Source of the DNA: PBB1 sp031380885
GTDB lineage: Bacteria > Pseudomonadota > Gammaproteobacteria > Burkholderiales > Burkholderiaceae_C
DNA: 5,354 bases
Direction: 5' to 3'
Assembly: GCA_031380885.1 (NCBI GenBank)
Contig: JANMXL010000045.1
Span: forward strand, 1-5,354
In this document: in pieces, positions 1 to 5,354 of the stretch
How the letters are laid out: every line of letters begins with the position of its first letter
Position numbering within the stretch: position 1 is the first letter of the stretch
The notes under the pieces: model-generated
The model's input: the letters and a program-made list of their open reading frames with translations, nothing else
The model's database searches: none
Told to the model about the DNA's origin: nothing
Made by a program: the position numbers and the translations under genes

Positions 1-592
1 CGACCTCATCCTCGACTCTTTCCTCGGCTCCGGCACCACCGCCGCCGTCGCGCACAAGATGCGTCGCCGCTGGATCGGCATCGAAATGGGCGAGCACGCC
101 GCCACGCATTGCCTGCCGCGTTTGCAGAAGGTGATCGACGGCGAGCAAGGCGGCATCAGCCAGGCGGTGGGCTGGCAGGGCGGCGGCGGCTTTCGCTTCA
201 TGCGGCTCGGCGCGCCGGTGTTCGATGCCGAGGGCCGCATCCATGCCGACGTGCGCTTCGCAACACTGGCCGCCTTCGTCTGGCAGCAAGAAACCGGCAC
301 CGCCTACGACCCCGCGCTCGCGCGTGCCGGCACGCCGCTGCTCGGTGTGCAGCCGGACGGAACCAAAGCGCACTACCTGCTGTTCAACGGCATCCTGGGC
401 GACAAGCGCCCGGCCAGCGGCAACGTGCTTACGCGCGCCGTGCTGGCCGCGTTGCTCGTGCTGCACGCCGAGGCCGCACCCGCAGGCGCCGCGCTCATCG
501 TCTACGGCGAGGCCGTTCGCGTCGGCCCGCAGCGCCTCACGGCGGCGGGCGTCACGTTCAGGCAGATTCCGTATGAACTGGCCGCGCGCTGA
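1..592 (+). CDS. mod: Type III restriction-modification methyltransferase (Mod), 3' part only
   Basis: This is the C-terminal part of a site-specific DNA adenine methyltransferase, cut by the window start; the first full codon is at 2. The reading begins with DLILDSFLGSGTT (bases 2-40), the FxGxG SAM-binding motif I. Having this motif near the end means that the DPPY catalytic motif lies upstream, outside the window, as expected for beta-class Mod enzymes. The conserved RRRWIGIEMGEHA follows, then the GWQGGGGFRFMRLG stretch and a C-terminus with HYLLFNGILGDKRP, GNVLT and IVYGEAVRVGPQRL, all typical of Type III Mod proteins. In the family, Mod provides sequence recognition for both methylation and restriction, using SAM, in complex with Res. 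The TGA stop is at 590-592, 12 bases before the next gene, which suggests an operon. The recognition domain and any phase-variable repeats cannot be judged because the 5' part is missing. The family assignment is firm; the target sequence is unknown. Confidence 0.92.
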   Translation, partial: DLILDSFLGSGTTAAVAHKMRRRWIGIEMGEHAATHCLPRLQKVIDGEQGGISQAVGWQGGGGFRFMRLGAPVFDAEGRIHADVRFATLAAFVWQQETGTAYDPALARAGTPLLGVQPDGTKAHYLLFNGILGDKRPASGNVLTRAVLAALLVLHAEAAPAGAALIVYGEAVRVGPQRLTAAGVTFRQIPYELAAR

Positions 593-597
593 GGGGG
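591..597 (+). promoter_or_regulatory. Shine-Dalgarno of the middle gene, overlapping the mod stop
   Basis: GAGGGGG lies 7 bases before the ATG at 605 and overlaps the last bases of the mod stop codon (590-592). It is the best ribosome-binding site in the window. It supports 605 as the start and suggests that ribosomes finishing mod help initiate the next gene. Confidence 0.6.
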
Positions 598-604
598 CCA
601 CTGC

Positions 605-2284
605 ATGAACGCGAACGAACTTCAAGCCTGGTTGCGTGAACGCTACCCAACCGAAAACGAGCGTCACGAATGGAAGGAGTGGACGAGCCTCAAGTCGAAT
701 GTTTCCGGGCGAAAGGGCGAGGATTTGGTGTCGTATATCTCCGCATTGGCCAATCTGGATGGCGGCTGCGTCGTCATCGGTGCGGAAGACGGGACGCTGC
801 AGGTCACGGGCATCAGCGAGTTCGCCACCTACACGGCCGAGAACGTGATTCACCGCATTCTCGGCAAGACGCCAAACCTCCCGTCGATGGGCTTGCACGT
901 AGAGCAGCGCTGCGCCAGCGACACCGGCGCGGTGGTGTGGTTGGTGCATGTGCCGCGCCACGCGCCGCGGCAGCCGGTTCATGCCCACGACAAGGCTTGG
1001 CAGCGTGACGGCGACGCCTTGACGGAGCTGCGTGCCGACAGGCTCAACGCCATTCTGGCGGAGCCCTTAAGCGGGCAGGACTGGACGGCGGGGCTGGTTC
1101 CAGAAGCCTCCCTGAACGATCTTGATGAGGCAGCCTTGCTGCTGGCGCGCAAGCAGTTCGCCGCCAAGAACTCGCAGGAACGCTGGGCGACAGAGATCGC
1201 GCAGTGGTCAAGCGCCGAATTCCTTGATCGCGCCAAACTCAGTGCCAGTGGTGTGTTGACGCGCGCGGCCTTACTGCTGCTGGGCAAGCCTGAATCGACG
1301 CATCGGCTGGGCCGCTCGGCCGAAATCGTGTGGCGCCTGCTGGACGAGCGGGCCGCACAGCCGTTTCATCCTCCGTTCTTGCTGACATCGACCGCGCTGC
1401 TGCGGCAAGTGCGCAATCCGAACATCAAGCTGTTCCCGGCCACCAGCTTGCTGGCGGTGGAGCTACCGAAGTACGAGACGCGCGTCGTTCTGGAGGCGCT
1501 GCACAACTGCATTGCGCACCAGGACTACGAGCGTGGCGAGCGCGTCGTCGTCGAAGAGTCATTGAGCCGCCTGACGTTTCGAAGTGCGGGCGCATTTTTC
1601 GATGGCAAGGCGGCCGACTATGCAGTGGCCGACAGGGTGCCCAGCCGCTACCGCAATCCGTGGCTGGCAAGCGCGATGCGCAGCATTGGCATGATCGACG
1701 CTGCGGGCTTCGGCATTCGCGAGATGTTCCAGGAACAGCGAAGGCGCTTCTTGCCTTTGCCCGACTACGAGGCGTCCACGCCCAATCAGGTCGTGCTGAC
1801 GATCTATGGGCAGCAGCTCGACGAGAACTACAGCCGCATGTTGATGGAGCGCACCGACCTGCCCATCGAGCAGGTGGTCTGGCTCGACCGGGTGCAAAAG
1901 CGTGAGCGCATCTCGGACGAGCAGGCAGCGCTCCTCAGACGCAAGGGATTGATCACCGGGCGCAAACCCAACTTGATGGTGTCGGCAGTGGTGGCGCAGG
2001 TCACGAAGACCGAGAACCGTTACGTTCTGAACAAGGGCTTCGACGACGACCACTACAAGCGGGTCATCATCGGCCGCTTGAGGCTCGGGCCGACCTCGGG
2101 CGATGAGTTGCGGCAGCTCGTCATCGACAAGCTGCCGGCCGTGCTGGCGAGCAAGGAAAAGGAAACGAAGGTCAAGAACCTGCGAACCGCGTTGCGGCTC
2201 CGCGGGCTTGACGGAACATTCATCGAAGTCGACCCATCTGGTCCGGCACGTGGCGCGGGTGCAATGTGGCGAATCAAGGCCTGA
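605..2284 (+). CDS. AlbA_2 (Schlafen-like) / HATPase_c_4 ATP-binding protein with C-terminal winged helices, inserted between mod and res
   Basis: This 559-residue protein resembles the COG2865 group of 'ATP-binding protein / putative transcriptional regulator' proteins. The N-terminal AlbA_2 domain covers about residues 15-150, with HEWKEW at 21-26, ALANLDGG at 47-54 and VIGAEDG at 57-63, matching the family's E-F/W-K, N-x-x-GG and IG-x-x-D pattern. A GHKL-type ATPase domain like that of HATPase_c_4 follows, with EALHNCIAHQDY at 297-308 (N-box E297 and N301 kept) and a glycine-rich segment, GMIDAAGFGIREMF, at 362-375. Residues about 410-559 look like two winged-helix units: VQKRERISDEQAALLRRKGLITGR, then a segment ending KVKNLRTALRLRGL. 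No signal peptide or membrane segment is seen, so it should be cytosolic. It follows mod by 12 bases with a strong Shine-Dalgarno. AlbA_2 domains occur in nucleic-acid-binding, nuclease and regulatory proteins, so it could be a regulator of the locus, a restriction accessory factor or an independent defence effector. The sequence does not decide among these. Its base composition seems slightly less GC-rich than that of mod and res. Confidence 0.87.
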   Translation: MNANELQAWLRERYPTENERHEWKEWTSLKSNVSGRKGEDLVSYISALANLDGGCVVIGAEDGTLQVTGISEFATYTAENVIHRILGKTPNLPSMGLHVEQRCASDTGAVVWLVHVPRHAPRQPVHAHDKAWQRDGDALTELRADRLNAILAEPLSGQDWTAGLVPEASLNDLDEAALLLARKQFAAKNSQERWATEIAQWSSAEFLDRAKLSASGVLTRAALLLLGKPESTHRLGRSAEIVWRLLDERAAQPFHPPFLLTSTALLRQVRNPNIKLFPATSLLAVELPKYETRVVLEALHNCIAHQDYERGERVVVEESLSRLTFRSAGAFFDGKAADYAVADRVPSRYRNPWLASAMRSIGMIDAAGFGIREMFQEQRRRFLPLPDYEASTPNQVVLTIYGQQLDENYSRMLMERTDLPIEQVVWLDRVQKRERISDEQAALLRRKGLITGRKPNLMVSAVVAQVTKTENRYVLNKGFDDDHYKRVIIGRLRLGPTSGDELRQLVIDKLPAVLASKEKETKVKNLRTALRLRGLDGTFIEVDPSGPARGAGAMWRIKA

Positions 2285-2285
2285 G

Positions 2286-2328
2286 AATTGTTTAGCGGAG
2301 CAGCTTTGATGCTGCCAAGTAAACAATT
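2286..2328. repeat. Perfect 9-bp-arm inverted repeat with inner stem
   Basis: AATTGTTTA (2286-2294) is exactly complementary to TAAACAATT (2320-2328). Inside it, GCAGC (2300-2304) pairs with GCTGC (2311-2315) around the 6-base loop TTTGAT, leaving an asymmetric internal loop of 5 and 4 bases. It begins 2 bases after the stop of the middle gene. It could be an RNA hairpin that protects or separates the upstream message, or a DNA operator. The lack of a following T-run argues against an intrinsic terminator. The repeat is directly visible; its function is not known. Confidence 0.65.
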
Positions 2329-2353
2329 ACCGGCCGCTTGTCGAGACAAAAAT

Positions 2354-2425
2354 ATGAATAAATTCAAGCACTTGGCATTGTTTAAGTTCGTATTGACGGT
2401 ATCTCGCGAAATCAATTCGATCTGA
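2354..2425 (+). CDS. Possible 23-residue leader peptide ORF before res
   Basis: An ATG at 2354 opens 23 sense codons beginning MNKFKHLALF and ending REINSI, with a TGA at 2423-2425. The res ATG follows 5 bases later, in a different frame. A weak Shine-Dalgarno-like GAG (2343-2345) sits 8 bases before the ATG. The peptide is basic at the start with a hydrophobic middle. It has no recognisable family and its codons are AT-rich, so it may simply be a chance ORF in an AT-rich gap. Its favour lies in its end position: res itself has almost no Shine-Dalgarno, so a ribosome terminating here could re-initiate on res. It also covers the 3' partners of the alternative RNA stems described in the findings. 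Confidence 0.25.
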   Translation: MNKFKHLALFKFVLTVSREINSI

Positions 2426-2430
2426 GCCTC

Positions 2431-5127
2431 ATGGCATCCTTCCCGCTCAAGACTTACCAAACCCAGGCGCTCGACGCGCTCACCCTGTTCCTGCGCCAGG
2501 CCGAGACGATGGGGCTGGAGCCAGCGTGGGCGCACGCGATGGCGCGCGAGGGCATCAGCGGTGTGCCGTACCGCGCGGGCGAGCTGGGCGATGCGCCGGT
2601 GGTGTGCCTGCGCATCCCCACCGGCGGCGGCAAGACGCTGCTGGCCTCGCATGCGATCGTGCGCATCGCCAGCACCTGGGCGCAGCGCAGCCACCCGGTC
2701 GCGCTGTGGCTGGTGCCCAGCGACGCGATCCGCAGCCAGACGCTCACCGCGCTGCAGACGCCCGGGCACGCCTACGCGGCGGCGCTGCGCGAAGCGTATG
2801 GCGAAGCGTTTGTGGTGTGCGAACTCGATGCGCTCGCCAGCGTGCCGCCGCAAGACTACGGTGCCAAGGCCGTGATCGTGGTGGCAACGATCCAGAGCTT
2901 TCGGGTCGCCAACAAGGCCGGGCGCCGCGTGTTTGCGATGAGCGAAGCCTGGGAGCCGCACTTTCGCGCGCTGGCTGCATCCTCGCAGTTCACGCCGCAG
3001 CTCGCCGCGCAGCGTGGCCTGGCGTGTGTGGCCGAATCCGATCTGGCCGACGCGGACCAGACTTTTTTGACCCGCGCTGATCTGGGCCGCGTGAAGACCT
3101 CGCTGGCGAATTGGTTGGCGTGGCAGCAGCCGATCGTGTTGGTCGACGAGGCGCACAACGCGAAGACGCCGCTGTCGCTCGCGATGCTGCAGGGCATCCG
3201 GCCCAGCTGCGTGCTCGACCTGACGGCCACGCCGGTGCCGAAGAAGACGAACGTGCTGTTCAGCGTCTCGGCGCGCCAGCTCGAAGCCGAGGCGATGATC
3301 AAGCTGCCGATCATGCTGGCCGAGCACGCGACCGGCTGGCAAGACGCGGTGCACGACGCGCTGCTGCGCCGCAAACAGCTCGAAGCCGAGGCGGCGGGTG
3401 AGCCGCAGTACGTGCGGCCGATCGTTCTGTTTCAGGCCGAGGACAAGGGCGGCGAGGCCAATGTGGAGGTGCTGCGCGAGCACCTGATCACCGTGCATCA
3501 CATCGACGCGGCGGAGATTGCGCGCGCCACCGGCGCGTGGCGCGAGCTCGAAGGCATCGACCTGATGAAGCCGGGGCCGGTGCGCTACATCATCACCGTC
3601 GACGCCCTGCGCGAGGGCTGGGATTGCCCGTTCGCTTATGTGCTGTGCGCGTTGCAGAACCTGCGCAGCAACCAGGCCGTGGAGCAGTTGCTAGGCCGTG
3701 TGCTGCGCATGCCCTATGCGCAACGCCGCCGCAGCCCCGCGCTCAACAAGGCCTATGCGCATGTGGTGGCGCGCAGTTTTTCAGAGGCCGCGAATGCGCT
3801 GGTCGATACGCTCACACAGGGCATGGGCTTCGACCGGCTGAGCGCCGCCAGCGTGCTGCTGCCCGACGAGGGCGATCTGTTCGGCTGCGGGCTGGAGGGC
3901 GCGTCGTTGGCTGCGCCGCGACCGCTGGTGCTGGAAATTGAAGTGCCCGGGGCAGACGCCGCCGCGCTCACGCAAGCCCTTGCCGACCAGCCCGACGCAC
4001 AGGTCATCGCAACAGTCGGTGAGCCGGTGCGCGTGCGGCTGGGCGGCGACGTGAGCGAGCCCCTGCGCGCGGCGGTGCTGGCAGCGCTGCCAGCGGCAGT
4101 GCGCGAGCGCGCGGCTGGGCAGCTCGACGAGCACGCGGTGCGCGCGCAGGCGATGCGCTCACCGGCCGAGCGCGGCGTGGTGTTCGCGCCGGTTCCGCGC
4201 TTGTGTGTGCGCTGGCAAGGCCAGTTGGAGCTGATCGAGCGCGAGACGCTGGCTGAGCTGATCGCCTTCGACCTGCTGGCCGCCGACCCGCGGCCGACGT
4301 TGCCTGCGTTCAACCTGGTCGAGCAAAGTGAGCAGTTCGAGATCTACCTCGACGGCGAGCGGGTACGCGCCCGGCAGGGCGATGCAACGCAGCTTCCACT
4401 CGACGGCGTGCCGACCAACGCCACCGAGTCGGATTTGGTGCGCGCGCTGGAGCCTGGCGTGCGCCGCGAAGGCCTGACCCAGACCGAAACGCTCGCCTAC
4501 GTGCAGCGCGTGGTGGCCCACCTGCTGCACGAGCGCGGCTTCACGTTGACGGGCTTGCTGCGCTCGCGTTTTCAGCTGGCCCGACTGATCGAGCAGCGCA
4601 TCGACACGATCGCCGCGAAGGCGCGCAGCGAGGGCTTTCAACGCCTGATGTTCGGAGGCATTGCCGACGCGCAACTGGCGCACGACCCGCTGCAGGCGTT
4701 TCGCTTCGAGCACGGGCGCTACCCGGTGCGCGAGGCCTACAGCGGCGCGTGGGCGTTCAAGAAGCACTTCTACCGCGACATCGCCACGCTCAAGTCGACG
4801 GGCGAGGAGTTCGAGTGCGCCAAGGCGCTCGATGCAACGCCCGAGGTGCTGCGTTGGGTGCGAAACCTGGAGCAGCAGCCGACGTTCGCGTTCTGGCTGC
4901 CGACGGCCACCGACTATTTTTACCCCGACTTCGTGGCTGAGCTGGTCGACGGTCGCGTGCTGGTCGTCGAATACAAGGGCGACGGTTTTGCGACCAATGA
5001 CGACTCGCGCGAGAAGCGCCTGGTCGGCGAGCGCTGGGCGCAGCAAACGGGCCAATGCTTCACGATGGCAGAGAAGCGGCTGAACGGGCTGGATGTGATG
5101 GCGCAGATCAGGCACGCGGCCCGATGA
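2431..5127 (+). CDS. res: Type III restriction endonuclease subunit Res (helicase-nuclease)
   Basis: This 898-residue protein is an SF2 ATPase fused to a nuclease. In the family it works with Mod to hydrolyse ATP, communicate between two sites and cut unmethylated foreign DNA. Helicase motifs run in order: a Q-like segment, FPLKTYQTQALDAL, at 4-17; Walker A, PTGGGKT, at 63-69; DEAH at 239-242; TAT at 265-267; motif V around DALREGWDCP at 391-400; and motif VI, QLLGRVLR, at 419-426. A long spacer follows, then the C-terminal nuclease with YPDF at 831-834 and VEYKG at 846-850. D833, E847 and K849 are the expected PD-(D/E)XK residues. No frameshift or missing catalytic residue is seen, and its length is a little below the roughly 970 of the EcoP1I/EcoP15I Res proteins. 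The start at 2431 fits the family N-terminus but has a poor Shine-Dalgarno (GAG at 2424-2426, 4 bases away); the nearest in-frame upstream stop is at 2383. The stop overlaps lipB by ATGA. The assignment is firm. Confidence 0.97.
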   Translation: MASFPLKTYQTQALDALTLFLRQAETMGLEPAWAHAMAREGISGVPYRAGELGDAPVVCLRIPTGGGKTLLASHAIVRIASTWAQRSHPVALWLVPSDAIRSQTLTALQTPGHAYAAALREAYGEAFVVCELDALASVPPQDYGAKAVIVVATIQSFRVANKAGRRVFAMSEAWEPHFRALAASSQFTPQLAAQRGLACVAESDLADADQTFLTRADLGRVKTSLANWLAWQQPIVLVDEAHNAKTPLSLAMLQGIRPSCVLDLTATPVPKKTNVLFSVSARQLEAEAMIKLPIMLAEHATGWQDAVHDALLRRKQLEAEAAGEPQYVRPIVLFQAEDKGGEANVEVLREHLITVHHIDAAEIARATGAWRELEGIDLMKPGPVRYIITVDALREGWDCPFAYVLCALQNLRSNQAVEQLLGRVLRMPYAQRRRSPALNKAYAHVVARSFSEAANALVDTLTQGMGFDRLSAASVLLPDEGDLFGCGLEGASLAAPRPLVLEIEVPGADAAALTQALADQPDAQVIATVGEPVRVRLGGDVSEPLRAAVLAALPAAVRERAAGQLDEHAVRAQAMRSPAERGVVFAPVPRLCVRWQGQLELIERETLAELIAFDLLAADPRPTLPAFNLVEQSEQFEIYLDGERVRARQGDATQLPLDGVPTNATESDLVRALEPGVRREGLTQTETLAYVQRVVAHLLHERGFTLTGLLRSRFQLARLIEQRIDTIAAKARSEGFQRLMFGGIADAQLAHDPLQAFRFEHGRYPVREAYSGAWAFKKHFYRDIATLKSTGEEFECAKALDATPEVLRWVRNLEQQPTFAFWLPTATDYFYPDFVAELVDGRVLVVEYKGDGFATNDDSREKRLVGERWAQQTGQCFTMAEKRLNGLDVMAQIRHAAR
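3277..3393 (+). repeat. 18-bp exact direct repeat inside res, 33 codons apart
   Basis: The 18-mer starting CAGCTCGAAG occurs at 3277-3294 and again at 3376-3393, both in the res frame and both encoding QLEAEA (residues 283-288 and 316-321). The offset is 99 bases, so recombination between the copies would remove exactly 33 codons without a frameshift. It lies just after the TAT motif, between the two RecA-like lobes. Coincidence in an alanine/glutamate-rich linker is the simplest explanation. Confidence 0.55.
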
Positions 5128-5354
5128 GTTCGACGGCACCTGCCTTGCGCGCTTTGGGGCGGGTGGCCTGCGAGCCGACGATCGCCGCGATGCGCGCTTT
5201 CACCGAAGCGCGTATCGCCGCCCCCGCGCCGACACCTGACGAAATCTGGCTGTGCGAGCACCCGCCGGTCTACACCCAGGGGCTGGCCGGCCGGGCTGAG
5301 CACCTGCGCGATGTCGGCGGCATCCCGGTGATCCAGACCAACCGCGGCGGCCAG
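5124..5354 (+). CDS. lipB: Octanoyltransferase LipB, N-terminal part (runs off the window)
   Basis: These are the first 77 codons of lipoyl(octanoyl) transferase, which moves the octanoyl group from acyl carrier protein to lipoyl domains of enzymes such as pyruvate dehydrogenase, the first step of cytosolic lipoate synthesis. Family features visible are LGRV at 11-14, DEIWLCEHPPVYTQGLAGRAEHL at about 39-61, and IPVIQTNRGGQ at 67-77, where the RGG signature begins as the window ends. The catalytic lysine and cysteine lie beyond the window. The ATG at 5124 overlaps the res stop as ATGA and has no clear Shine-Dalgarno. The next in-frame ATG (5190, residue 23) would remove LGRV, so 5124 is preferred. 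Coupling to res translation is likely unless a later TTG start (5145 or 5154) is used. Identity is secure; the start is less so. Confidence 0.94.
   Translation, partial: MSSTAPALRALGRVACEPTIAAMRAFTEARIAAPAPTPDEIWLCEHPPVYTQGLAGRAEHLRDVGGIPVIQTNRGGQ

Larger units (their letters stand above)
2285..2430 (+). promoter_or_regulatory. AT-rich leader / regulatory gap upstream of res
   Basis: This 146-bp gap has 61 G or C by hand count (about 42%), whereas the flanking genes are well above 60%. It contains the 2286-2328 inverted repeat, a small TTGTC-GA-GACAA inverted repeat at 2338-2349, a third ATTGTTTA copy at 2377-2384 and a possible leader ORF at 2354-2425. A weak sigma70-like pair is TTGTCG (2338-2343) with TAAATT (2359-2364), 15 bases apart, which is shorter than ideal. 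No T-tract follows any hairpin on either strand, so a rho-independent terminator is not supported. The likely role is control of res, either by its own promoter or by leader RNA structure. This is inference. Confidence 0.45.

Noticed and set aside
1..592. Phase-variable simple repeats in mod
   Set aside because: Such tracts are known in some Type III mod genes, but none is present in the part visible here; the 5' part is outside the window.
2286..2328. Intrinsic terminator after the middle gene
   Set aside because: The hairpin is followed by ACCGGCCGC on the plus strand and no T-run occurs on either strand; the outer stem is AT-rich. Kept only as an inverted repeat.
2338..2364. Confident sigma70 promoter for res
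   Set aside because: TTGTCG and TAAATT are only 15 bases apart and match the consensus 4 of 6 or worse, so this is mentioned as a weak candidate within the gap and not listed as a promoter.
2286..2384. Insertion-sequence or transposon end remnants
   Set aside because: The repeats are short, with no transposase fragment and no flanking target duplication that I can see, and the genes on both sides are intact.
2053..3501. 482-codon minus-strand open frame spanning the end of the middle gene, the gap and the start of res
   Set aside because: It is antisense to two clearly identified genes. The product is rich in R, H, Q and L with no recognisable domain, as expected for a shadow frame in high-GC DNA.
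4159..5139. 326-codon minus-strand open frame opposite the end of res
   Set aside because: It mirrors the conserved nuclease-end codons of res and has shadow-like composition and no motif.

Overview
The window is high-GC bacterial DNA carrying the distal part of a Type III restriction-modification locus followed by the start of a lipoate-biosynthesis gene, all on the plus strand. The strong G/C preference at third codon positions and the LipB N-terminus (residues EHPPVYTQGLAG) suggest a betaproteobacterium, probably of the order Burkholderiales. This is judged from sequence resemblance only.

Layout: (1) 1-592 is the 3' end of a Type III Mod DNA methyltransferase, entering at the FxGxG SAM-binding motif and running through the C-terminal region. 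(2) 605-2284 encodes a 559-residue protein with an N-terminal AlbA_2 (Schlafen-type) domain, a GHKL-like ATPase domain (HATPase_c_4) and C-terminal winged-helix-like segments. It lies between mod and res and is not a standard Type III subunit. (3) 2285-2430 is a 146-bp gap, about 42% GC by hand count, lying between much richer genes. It holds a perfect 9-bp-arm inverted repeat, further copies of the same words that allow alternative pairings, and a possible 23-codon leader ORF ending 5 bases before res. (4) 2431-5127 encodes a full-length Type III Res subunit with helicase motifs and a C-terminal PD-(D/E)XK nuclease, all key residues present. (5) 5124-5354 is the first 77 codons of lipB, overlapping the res stop by ATGA.

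How the genes fit together: Mod supplies site recognition and adenine methylation, and Res supplies ATP-driven translocation or switching and cleavage. The middle gene is spaced 12 bases from mod with a Shine-Dalgarno that overlaps the mod stop, so it is probably co-expressed with mod. Res has its own AT-rich leader and a poor ribosome-binding site, so its expression may be separately controlled. The most interesting hypothesis here is that the middle AlbA_2/ATPase protein is an accessory effector or regulator of the system, and that the mod-distal leader gates production of the nuclease. The housekeeping gene lipB appears to be translationally coupled to the nuclease gene, which is an odd arrangement.
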